Origin: CAIOYC01 sp964243985
Lineage (GTDB): Bacteria > Pseudomonadota > Alphaproteobacteria > Caulobacterales > Caulobacteraceae
Assembly (NCBI GenBank): GCA_964243985.1
Contig: CAXTHJ010000103.1
Location: forward strand, 1 to 7,831
DNA: 7,831 nt
Reading direction: 5' to 3'
Made by a program: the position numbers and the translations under genes. How positions within the stretch are numbered: position 1 is the first letter of the stretch; each line of letters opens with the position of its first letter. Below the pieces are notes generated by a model. It did not search any database and was not told where the DNA came from. It worked only from the letters and a program-made list of their open reading frames with translations. Shown piece after piece: positions 1 through 5,598 of the stretch.

Positions 1-1
1 G

Positions 2-274
2 CTCCCCCACCTCGCCCCCGAATATAAGAAGCTTAAAGGTCGCGAGATCATCGAGGATTTCCCCGAATGGGAGCCCTGTCACCGCGCCTTGCTCTCCAAC
101 GGGATCTGCGGCTTTGAGAACGTGGGCGGCGAGATCGACAAGGTGACCGGCAAGCGCGTCACCTTCGCCGCCTTCCCCTGGCGCTGGACCAAGGGCGATG
201 GCTGTATCGTGCGGCTGGTTGCCATCGTCGATCCCAAGGGCACCTTCCGGATCGAAACCGGCCGGGAGGACTGA
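2..274 (+). CDS. Cyclase-family (PF04199) hydrolase, C-terminal part only
   Basis: Only the last 90 codons are in the window; the gene starts upstream. The visible protein has the C-terminal pattern of the PF04199 cyclase family (kynurenine formamidase, isatin hydrolase and relatives): a helix with HRALLSNGICGFENV, a K-R-V-T-F-A-A-F-P strand, then W-x-W-T-K-G-D-G-C-I-V-R leading to the last strand VRLVAIVDP. Known family members are metal-dependent hydrolases that open amide or lactam-like rings. The HxGTHxDxP metal-binding motif of the family would lie in the missing N-terminal part, so activity cannot be judged. The TGA stop is 3 nt before the next start, so it is the first visible gene of the operon. 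In this context it may carry out a ring-opening or deamidation step before the dehydrogenases, which is inference. Kynurenine formamidase itself is unlikely because no other kynurenine gene is present. Confidence 0.8.
   Translation, partial: LPHLAPEYKKLKGREIIEDFPEWEPCHRALLSNGICGFENVGGEIDKVTGKRVTFAAFPWRWTKGDGCIVRLVAIVDPKGTFRIETGRED
264..270 (+). promoter_or_regulatory. Strong Shine-Dalgarno for the cupin gene
   Basis: GGGAGGA ends 7 nt before the ATG at 278 and sits inside the last codons of the cyclase gene. It is the best ribosome binding site in the operon and fixes the cupin start. The later operon genes start by stop/start overlap with weaker sites. Confidence 0.7.
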
Positions 275-277
275 GCG

Positions 278-628
278 ATGCACGTCACCCGTTTCGACGA
301 TGCGCCGCGCTACGATGCGCCCAAGCACTTCGACATCCGGTCCCTTCGCCTTCAGGGCTTTGAGGTCAGCGACTCCAAGGCCACCTGGGTCGGCCTGTCC
401 CACTTCCTTCCCGGCGGCGGCGCCGAGATGGACGCGGGCGCCGTGGAGAAAATCTACGTGGTCATCGCCGGCGAGGTGACGATCGAGCTGGCCGACGGCA
501 CGACCGAGGTCCTGGGCTCGCTCGACAGCTGCCTGATCCCCGCCGGCGAAGCCCGCGCGGTGCGTAACGACGGCAATGACGTGGCCACGATGCTGGTGAT
601 CATGCCCTACCCGGAACGTCGCCCGTGA
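278..628 (+). CDS. Small single-domain cupin protein lacking canonical metal ligands
   Basis: A 116-aa protein with one cupin barrel. Motif 1 fits G-x5-H-x-H-x3-E-x6-G in spacing (G46 to G65, in PGGGAEMDAGAVEKIYVV), but the ligand positions are D52, G54 and K58 instead of His, His and Glu. Motif 2 fits P-x-G-x2-H-x3-N (P88, G90, N97), with R93 in place of His. All four usual metal ligands are therefore absent while the fold signature is kept, so a metal-dependent dioxygenase or isomerase role is unlikely. It may instead bind a small molecule, act as a metal-free isomerase or lactonase, or serve as an accessory subunit. Its place between the cyclase-family hydrolase and the SDR ties it to the same pathway. 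The stop overlaps the SDR start in GTGA. The cupin assignment is firm; the function is unknown. Confidence 0.85.
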   Translation: MHVTRFDDAPRYDAPKHFDIRSLRLQGFEVSDSKATWVGLSHFLPGGGAEMDAGAVEKIYVVIAGEVTIELADGTTEVLGSLDSCLIPAGEARAVRNDGNDVATMLVIMPYPERRP

Positions 629-1425
629 TCTTGCCGGCGGTCGATCCCGGCAAACTGTTCGACGTCGCCGGCAAGACGGCTGTGATCACCGGTGCCACCG
701 GCGCCTTCGGCCAGGTGGCCGCGGTCACCTTGGGGCGGTCGGGGTGCAAACTGGCGCTGGCCGGCGCTAAGGTCGCGGACCTCCAAGAGCTGGCTGCCGC
801 GTTGACGGCCGAAGGCCACGCCGTCGCCACCGTCGCGCGTCGGCCCGACAGCCCCGAGGCGGCTGAAGAGATCGTCGCCGCCGCGGTGAAGGCTTTTGGC
901 GGCGTGGACATCCTGGTGGTGGCCTCGGGCATGAACGACGTCGCGCCCATCGATCAGATGAGTTTCGAGCGGTTCGACAAGGTGATGAACGCCAACGTCG
1001 ACGGCAGCTGGCTGATGGCCCAGGCGGCCGGCAAACAGATGCTTGCCCAGGGCCGTGGGGGCAAGGTCGTGCTGGTCTCCTCGGCCCGTGGCAAGTTGGG
1101 CCACCCTGCCGGATACAGCGCCTACTGCGCCTCCAAGGCGGCGGTGGACGGCATCACTCGGGCGCTGGGCTGCGAGTGGGGCGCGGCGGGCATCACCGTT
1201 AACGCCATCGCCCCCACCGTCTTCCGCTCCCCCCTCACCGCCTGGATGTTCGAGGACAACGAAAAGGCCAACGCCGTGCGCGCTGGCTTCTTGGCCCGCG
1301 TGCCGGTCGGCCGCCTGGGCGAGCCGGAGGACCTGGCCGGCCCGCTGCTGTTCCTGACCTCGCGGGCGTCAGACTTCCACACCGGCCATGTCGTCTACGC
1401 CGACGGCGGCTACACGGCCGGATGA
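625..1425 (+). CDS. Short-chain dehydrogenase/reductase (classical SDR)
   Basis: A 266-aa cytoplasmic NAD(P)-dependent oxidoreductase of the classical SDR family (usual length about 250). Visible motifs in order: cofactor-binding TGATGAFG at residues 22-29 (TGxxxGxG), the VASGMN turn at 99-104 in place of the usual NNAG, the structural Asn at N124 in MNANVDGS, catalytic S153 in VSSARG, and Y167 and K171 in YCASK. It ends with the common GHVVYADGG segment. The catalytic Asn-Ser-Tyr-Lys set is complete, so the enzyme should be active, interconverting a hydroxyl and a ketone on the pathway intermediate. The start is GTG inside the 4-nt overlap GTGA with the cupin stop; a weak GGAA at 613-616 could serve as ribosome site. 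No alternative ATG precedes the Rossmann strand. The substrate cannot be inferred; 3-oxoacyl-ACP reductase (FabG) is the nearest broad description but is not supported by context. Confidence 0.92.
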   Translation: MILPAVDPGKLFDVAGKTAVITGATGAFGQVAAVTLGRSGCKLALAGAKVADLQELAAALTAEGHAVATVARRPDSPEAAEEIVAAAVKAFGGVDILVVASGMNDVAPIDQMSFERFDKVMNANVDGSWLMAQAAGKQMLAQGRGGKVVLVSSARGKLGHPAGYSAYCASKAAVDGITRALGCEWGAAGITVNAIAPTVFRSPLTAWMFEDNEKANAVRAGFLARVPVGRLGEPEDLAGPLLFLTSRASDFHTGHVVYADGGYTAG

Positions 1426-2345
1426 GCGCCGTGCCGGCGGCCGGGGCTGAACGCATTGGCATCGTCGGCGGCGGGCTGATGGGCGGCAATATCGCCCTGA
1501 TCTTCGCCGCCGCCGGTCACGCCGTGACGGTGTTCGAGCCCGACGCCGCCAACCGCGAAAGCTTGCCCGCGCGGGTGGTCGAGAATCTGAGCTTGATCGG
1601 CGGCGACATCGACGCCGCAGCCCTCATCACTGTCACCGCAGACCTTGCCGAAGCGGTCGCCGACGCCGATCTGGTGACAGAGGCCGCGCCCGAGAAGCTG
1701 CCCCTCAAGCGCTCGATCTTCGCCGATCTCGTGCGCCTGGCCCGGCGCGACGCCATCCTCGCCAGCAACACCTCGGTGATCCCCATCGGCCAGATCGCCG
1801 AGGGCTTGGAGACCCGAGACCGCATGGTCGGGACCCATTGGTGGAACCCGGCGCACCTTATTCCCCTGGTGGAGGTGGTGCAGGCGCAAGGCACGTCCGA
1901 CGCCACCATCGCGACAATGATGGCGCTGCTGGCCCGGATCGGGAAGCAGCCGGCGCATGTGCTGAAAGACACTGCGGGCTTTGTGGGCAACCGCCTTCAG
2001 CACGCCCTGTGGCGGGAGGCCATCGCCATGGTGGCCGAGGGCGTTTGTGACGCGCGGACCCTGGATCGCTGCGTCCGCAACAGCTTCGGTCAGCGGCTGG
2101 CGGTACTGGGGCCGCTGGAGAACGCCGACTTGGTGGGCCTCGACCTCACCCTCGACATTCACCGCGTGATGATGCCGGAGCTCGACACCCACACCGTCCC
2201 CAATCCCTACCTCGAGCAGAAGGTCGCTGAGGGTCGGCTCGGTTTCAAGACCGGCGAAGGGTTCCGTCCCTGGACGCCCGGCGAGATGGACAGCCTGCGC
2301 CGCACCCTCGTCGACCACCTGGTCGCAGCAAGGCGTAAGGCATGA
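1422..2345 (+). CDS. 3-hydroxyacyl-CoA dehydrogenase family protein, probable 3-hydroxy acid dehydrogenase
   Basis: A 307-aa two-domain enzyme. The N-terminal Rossmann domain begins with IGIVGGGLMGG (GxGxxG at 16-21) and has E39 at the end of strand 2, which favours NAD over NADP. SNTSVIPI lies at 115-122. The catalytic region GTHWWNP holds H139 with N142-P143, and E151 in PLVEVV follows exactly 12 residues later, matching the His-Glu dyad of the family. The C-terminal helical domain starts at GFVGNR (186-191). Single-domain-pair enzymes of this size include L-3-hydroxyacyl-CoA, 3-hydroxybutyryl-CoA, L-gulonate and L-carnitine dehydrogenases. Adjacency to a BKACE gene suggests it makes the beta-keto acid that BKACE cleaves, as carnitine dehydrogenase does in carnitine breakdown; this is inference. 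The start lies in an ATGA overlap with the SDR stop, and the stop overlaps the MFS start in another ATGA. Confidence 0.9.
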   Translation: MSAVPAAGAERIGIVGGGLMGGNIALIFAAAGHAVTVFEPDAANRESLPARVVENLSLIGGDIDAAALITVTADLAEAVADADLVTEAAPEKLPLKRSIFADLVRLARRDAILASNTSVIPIGQIAEGLETRDRMVGTHWWNPAHLIPLVEVVQAQGTSDATIATMMALLARIGKQPAHVLKDTAGFVGNRLQHALWREAIAMVAEGVCDARTLDRCVRNSFGQRLAVLGPLENADLVGLDLTLDIHRVMMPELDTHTVPNPYLEQKVAEGRLGFKTGEGFRPWTPGEMDSLRRTLVDHLVAARRKA

Positions 2346-3571
2346 GCACAGTCAGCGAACGCCCGGCTGCGGCGCCCCCGAAGGCGACCGACTGGTCTAC
2401 CATCATCCTGATGTCGCTGGGCTTTGGGCTGGTGGGCGTCGATCGCTTCATGATCTCCACCCTCTATCCGGTGATCGCCAAGGATCTTCACCTCGGCTAC
2501 GCGGACATCGGGACGATCACAGGCGCGCTGGCCCTGGCCTGGGGTGTGGCGGCCCTGTTCATGGGCAACCTGTCCGATCGGATCGGCCGGCGCATGGTGC
2601 TGGCCGGCGCGCTGGCGCTGTTCGCCTGCCTGATCGGCGCCAGCGGCCTGGCCACCAGCCTGGGAGGCCTGATCATGGTTCGCCTGGTCATGGGCCTCGC
2701 CGACGGCGCCTATGCGCCCGCCAGCATCGCCGCCACCTTGGACGCGGCTCCGCCGAGCCGTCATGGCCTGGCCATAGGCATCCAGCAGATGATGTTGCCG
2801 GTGTTCGGCCTGGGTTTCGCGCCGTTGGCCGTCAGCGCCATGCTGCATGTGATGGACTGGCGCTGGACCTTCGTTTCCTTCGCCCTTCCCGGTCTGCTCC
2901 TGGCGGCCTTTGTCTGGATCAAGCTGCCGCGCGCCGTCGTCAGCACAGCGCCACGCGAGCATATCCTGGCCGAGTGGCGGCTGGTGGTGGCTTACCGGAA
3001 CGTGCGCCTCGGCATGGTGCTGATGCTCTGCTGGCTGACCTGCCTGATCACCACCAGCGCCTTCCTGCCGAGCTATTTGATCGATCACCTCAAGCTTTCG
3101 TTTGGCCAGATGAGCGGCGTGATGTCCGCCATCGGGATCGGCTCGGCGGTGGGCACCCTCCTGCTGGCTTGGCTTTCTGACCGGATTGGCCGCAAGGCCG
3201 TCATGCTCATCTCCAGCGCCGGCGCCTGCGTGTCGCTGCTGCTGCTCAGCCGGATCGGACCGGCGCCCGCGCTGTTGTTCGCGGCCCTATTCGCCGTGCA
3301 TTTCTTCAACAACGCCGCCATCACCATGACCGTCGGCCCGATCTGCGCGGAGGCGGTGCCGGTATCCTTGATGGCGACGGCCTCGGGCGTCGTCATCGCC
3401 TCCGGGGAGCTGCTGGGCGGAGGCCTTGCGCCGTTCGCGGCCGGCCATGTGGCCGCGCGGTTCGGCATCGACCATGTCCTGTGGCTGCCGATCGCCGCCC
3501 TGGCCACAGCCTTCTTGATTTCACTGTTCCTGATCGAGACGCGCCATCCGCGCGTCCACGCCGCTTCCTGA
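2342..3571 (+). CDS. MFS transporter, probable organic acid uptake
   Basis: A 409-aa inner-membrane protein of normal MFS length with about 12 hydrophobic segments in two halves and a cytoplasmic loop near residues 195-220. The diagnostic motif A after TM2 is GNLSDRIGRR (75-84), and a second copy, AWLSDRIGRK (276-285), lies in the C-terminal half. TM1 carries charged residues D34-R35 (GVDRFMIS), a pattern seen in transporters of aromatic and aliphatic organic anions such as the anion:cation symporter type. It most likely imports the operon's substrate with protons, since the surrounding enzymes are catabolic; export cannot be excluded. The start ATG overlaps the upstream stop (ATGA), with AAGG at 2330-2333 as a ribosome site 8 nt away. 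An N-terminal stretch of about 18 polar and Ala/Pro residues precedes TM1. Confidence 0.92.
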   Translation: MSTVSERPAAAPPKATDWSTIILMSLGFGLVGVDRFMISTLYPVIAKDLHLGYADIGTITGALALAWGVAALFMGNLSDRIGRRMVLAGALALFACLIGASGLATSLGGLIMVRLVMGLADGAYAPASIAATLDAAPPSRHGLAIGIQQMMLPVFGLGFAPLAVSAMLHVMDWRWTFVSFALPGLLLAAFVWIKLPRAVVSTAPREHILAEWRLVVAYRNVRLGMVLMLCWLTCLITTSAFLPSYLIDHLKLSFGQMSGVMSAIGIGSAVGTLLLAWLSDRIGRKAVMLISSAGACVSLLLLSRIGPAPALLFAALFAVHFFNNAAITMTVGPICAEAVPVSLMATASGVVIASGELLGGGLAPFAAGHVAARFGIDHVLWLPIAALATAFLISLFLIETRHPRVHAAS

Positions 3572-3584
3572 CGAGACCCGCGCC

Positions 3585-4517
3585 ATGCCCCAGAACAAAG
3601 TCATCATCAGCTGCGCAGTCACAGGCGCCATGCACACACCCACCATGTCGGACGCGCTGCCGATCACGCCGCAGCAGATCGCCGACAGCGCGGTGGAGGC
3701 CGCCGAAGCCGGCGCCGCCATCCTGCACCTGCACGCCCGCAAGCCCGAGGACGGCGAGCCCACCGGCAGTCCGGACGTCTACGCCCAGTTCCTGCCCAGC
3801 ATCAAACAGCGCACCGACGCGGTGGTTAACCTGACCACCGGCGGCAGCCCCACCATGTCGGTGCAAGACAGGCTGGCCGGCGCCGTGCGGTTCGCGCCGG
3901 AGATGTGCTCGCTGAACATGGGCAGCATGAACTTCGCCATCTTCCCCGCGGCAGCCCGCTACAAGACCTGGAAGCACGCCTGGGAGGAGCCTTATGTCCG
4001 CTCCAGCGACGATTTCATCTTCCGCAACACCTTCCGCGACATCGCCTACATCCTGGAGTCGCTCTCCGAGGCTGGGACCAAGTTCGAGCACGAGTGCTAC
4101 GACGTGGGCCACCTCTACAACCTGGCGCATTTCGTCGACCGCGGGCTCGTGAAGCCGCCGTTCTTCGTGCAGATGATCTTCGGCATCCTGGGCGGCATCG
4201 GCCCGGAGCTGGACAACCTGGTGTTCATGAAACAGACGGCGGACCGCCTGTTCGGCAAGGGCGCCTTCCAGTGGTCGGTACTGGCCGCCGGCCGCTTCCA
4301 GATGCCCTTCATCACCCAAGCGGCGCTGTTGGGCGGCAATGTCCGGGTGGGCCTGGAGGACAGCCTCTCCATCGAGCGCGGCCGCATGGCGGTTTCCAAC
4401 GCCGAACAGGTGCAGAAGGCTGTGCGCATCCTGGCGGAGATGGGCCTGGAGCCCGCCACCCCGGCGGAGGCCCGCGAGATGCTGGGCCTGAAGGGCGGCG
4501 ACCGCGTCAGCTTCTGA
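3585..4517 (+). CDS. Beta-keto acid cleavage enzyme (BKACE, DUF849 family)
   Basis: A 310-aa TIM-barrel enzyme of usual family length. BKACEs are Zn-dependent and condense a beta-keto acid with acetyl-CoA, giving acetoacetate and the shortened acyl-CoA; Kce of lysine fermentation is the type example. Visible signatures: AVTGA at 11-15, LPITP at 25-29, zinc ligands H48 and H50 in ILHLHAR, TTGG at 84-87, E170 in FEHECYD, and R254, E258 (third zinc ligand) and D259 in VRVGLED. From memory of Kce, its TGAE glutamate aligns with M16 here (TGAMHTPTMS), so this belongs to a subfamily with a different substrate-binding loop. Family, metal site and CoA chemistry are confident; the keto acid is unknown. 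It is the last operon gene, 13 nt after the MFS stop, with a weak GAGA ribosome site at 3573-3576. It would release central metabolites at the end of the pathway. Confidence 0.93.
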   Translation: MPQNKVIISCAVTGAMHTPTMSDALPITPQQIADSAVEAAEAGAAILHLHARKPEDGEPTGSPDVYAQFLPSIKQRTDAVVNLTTGGSPTMSVQDRLAGAVRFAPEMCSLNMGSMNFAIFPAAARYKTWKHAWEEPYVRSSDDFIFRNTFRDIAYILESLSEAGTKFEHECYDVGHLYNLAHFVDRGLVKPPFFVQMIFGILGGIGPELDNLVFMKQTADRLFGKGAFQWSVLAAGRFQMPFITQAALLGGNVRVGLEDSLSIERGRMAVSNAEQVQKAVRILAEMGLEPATPAEAREMLGLKGGDRVSF

Positions 4518-4660
4518 GCGGCGCCTCAAGCCCTTGGATTGGAACGATTGGACGAGCACCCATACCGGCAAGGTCGCGACCGTCACCGGACTGAGGAGAC
4601 CCGCGTCTGGTAGAAAGCGGGACGGTTTGGGTTGGCGCTGATCGTGGGCGGCGTGAGCCC
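4518..4660 (+). other. Convergent intergenic spacer with weak hairpins, no clear terminator
   Basis: This lies between the BKACE stop and the SnoaL stop on the other strand, where a bidirectional terminator would be expected. I see a 10-bp perfect palindrome, GGTCGCGACC, at 4572-4581, flanked by CCGG at 4565-4568 and 4586-4589. A second possible hairpin pairs CCCGC (4600-4604) with GCGGG (4617-4621). A 4-bp GGGC/GCCC pair (4646-4649 with 4657-4660) abuts the SnoaL stop. None is followed by a run of T on either strand, so an intrinsic terminator is not demonstrated and Rho-dependent ending is possible. No gene is supported here. Confidence 0.35.
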
Positions 4661-5176
4661 CTACTTTGCGGTGACGGCCTTCAGGTAGGCTAGCCCAACC
4701 GCCTGCTTGCGCAACACGTTCGGACTCATGTCCGGATTGTGCTCGGCATTCGGCTCGGGAACGCGAGGATTTCCGGTCCAGTACAGCAACCGGCAAACCC
4801 GCTTCTTGATCAGCCAGCCGCTCTCGGTCCGCACAAGTTCGTCATCGTACCATCCCGTTCCAAGCCAGCTCGGGCCACCCTCCGCCGCTTCGCGCACGAG
4901 CAGCCAGTTGCCGTAGGAGAAGGCGGTGGCCTTGTCGCCGTCCACATGGACCAGATGGCCCATCATCGTATGCTGATGGTTATCCAGCGTTTCATGGAAT
5001 TCCGCGAACGAGCGCTTGAAATTTCCGATGTCCGACCAAGACGCTCCAGCCGGGCCCAAGTCCACAACAACGTCTTGCGTGAAGACGCGATCAAACAAAT
5101 CCCATTGGTGGGCGTCAAGGGCGAAAGCATAGAGGTTCAGCGCCTCAATAATTTCCGCCTTATCTCGATAAGACAT
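4661..5176 (-). CDS. SnoaL-like / NTF2-like domain protein
   Basis: A 171-aa protein with the usual SnoaL_4-type layout: N-terminal helices (EIIEALNLYAFALDAHQWDLFDRVF, paraphrased: Y16, D21, W25, F28 and F32 in helical spacing), the DVVVDLG strand at 35-41, a central H67-Q-H69-T-M-M-G-H74 segment, then V-D-G-D-K-A strand pairs at 78-83, and a final W-L-I-K-K-R strand at 121-126 with a longer C-terminal tail. The fold forms a conical pocket used by dehydratases, ketosteroid isomerase and polyketide cyclases, as well as many proteins of unknown role. The His cluster at 67-74 lies where scytalone-dehydratase-like members place pocket residues, but I cannot assign a reaction. The start is supported by AGGA (plus-strand 5185-5188) 8 nt upstream of the ATG. 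It is a lone gene, convergent with the BKACE operon and divergent from the CocE gene. Other frames over it are shadows. Confidence 0.85.
   Translation of the reverse strand: MSYRDKAEIIEALNLYAFALDAHQWDLFDRVFTQDVVVDLGPAGASWSDIGNFKRSFAEFHETLDNHQHTMMGHLVHVDGDKATAFSYGNWLLVREAAEGGPSWLGTGWYDDELVRTESGWLIKKRVCRLLYWTGNPRVPEPNAEHNPDMSPNVLRKQAVGLAYLKAVTAK
5159..5172. promoter_or_regulatory. Inverted repeat CTTATC-TC-GATAAG over SnoaL codons 2-6
   Basis: Two perfect 6-bp arms are separated by 2 nt, just inside the start of the SnoaL gene. The loop is too short for an RNA hairpin, so if it is functional it is a DNA operator for a dimeric repressor. The 8-mer CTTATCTC of its left half recurs at 5293-5300 in the upstream intergenic region. 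It could be chance. Confidence 0.25.
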
Positions 5177-5283
5177 ATCCGTGTTCCTCTTCCCTACAGA
5201 CGGTTTCTTCTTGCGAATTGAACCCTGCGCCCGCCTTCATCAAGGTCCTATGGCTAGAGTTATTCGCAAAGCACATAAACGGC

Positions 5284-5315
5284 GATAGCTATCTTATCTC
5301 TGAGACCGCTGTCAA
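5284..5315 (-). promoter_or_regulatory. Candidate SnoaL promoter: TTGACA with overlapping palindrome
   Basis: Read on the minus strand, a perfect TTGACA (-35; plus 5310-5315) is followed after 17 nt by ATAGCT (plus 5287-5292), a poor match to TATAAT. The -10 position lies inside the 10-bp perfect palindrome GATAGCTATC (5284-5293), which would let a bound repressor block the promoter. It would give a leader of roughly 100 nt before the SnoaL start. The -35 is good, the -10 weak; overall tentative. Confidence 0.25.
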
Positions 5316-5379
5316 TGTTGCCAACGGACAGAGCAACGACTTGAACCGAGGGTCTCTTTCATCTAGTTCGTTAGTCACC

Positions 5380-5399
5380 AGATGACCGGGTGATCATCT
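5380..5399. repeat. Short inverted repeat AGATGA-8 nt-TCATCT
   Basis: Perfect 6-bp arms flank CCGGGTGA. A second, overlapping pair TCACC (5375-5379) and GGTGA (5389-5393) shares the site. It is about 200 nt upstream of the CocE start and about 200 nt upstream of the SnoaL start, in the middle of the divergent region. It could be an operator for either gene or a chance match. Confidence 0.25.
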
Positions 5400-5598
5400 T
5401 GACGAAGCTTGTTTTAAACGGTAGCGGATTGGACGGCAAGTGGCCCTGGAAACAAGCCTGGAGAGGATCGCGCCACGCCGCGCCGCGTATTTGTGACGTA
5501 ACGGGCTAAAGCTTGACGCCGACGTGAGGACCGCAGTGGCGGCGCCCTTCCAGAGTCAACGCTTTTCAAGCGGCTTGAAGACGAGATTGGATAGGATC

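Larger units (their letters stand above)
5177..5598. other. Divergent intergenic region between SnoaL and CocE genes
   Basis: This is a 422-nt stretch with no supported gene on either strand. The half nearest the SnoaL gene is clearly richer in A/T than the coding DNA around it, as expected for promoters. It contains a TTGACA box on the minus strand (plus 5310-5315), the palindrome GATAGCTATC at 5284-5293, and the inverted repeat AGATGA-8 nt-TCATCT at 5380-5399. On the plus strand TTGACG occurs at 5399-5404 and 5513-5518, but neither has a convincing -10 at 16-18 nt, and I do not call a CocE promoter. A GCTAAAGC at 5505-5512 resembles the Caulobacter-type -10 (GCTANAWC) but lacks a properly spaced -35. 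No RNA gene, att site or IS end was recognised. Confidence 0.6.

Noticed and set aside
1410..2318. Minus-strand open frame of 302 codons opposite the HAD-type dehydrogenase
   Set aside because: The plus-strand protein has complete catalytic motifs; the reverse frame is a GC-driven shadow.
2207..3088. Minus-strand open frame of 293 codons opposite the HAD/MFS junction
   Set aside because: Its translation is rich in Q, H, G and A without motifs and crosses two real genes on the other strand.
4600..4621. CCCGC/GCGGG hairpin as operon terminator
   Set aside because: The stem is only 5 bp with a 12-nt loop and no T run follows, so it does not meet the usual pattern of an intrinsic terminator.
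3393..4796. Minus-strand open frame of 467 codons antisense to the MFS 3' end, BKACE and SnoaL 3' end
   Set aside because: It lies opposite clearly recognisable proteins, has a low-complexity His/Gly/Ala/Arg-rich translation with no domain pattern, and arises from high-GC codon bias.
4739..5221. Plus-strand open frame of 160 codons antisense to the SnoaL-like gene
   Set aside because: The minus-strand product has a good Shine-Dalgarno and SnoaL-like patterns; the plus-strand frame has neither.
5399..5427. TTGACG at 5399-5404 as a CocE promoter
   Set aside because: The sequence 16-18 nt downstream (GTAGCG/TAGCGG) is a poor -10 on both the E. coli and Caulobacter models.
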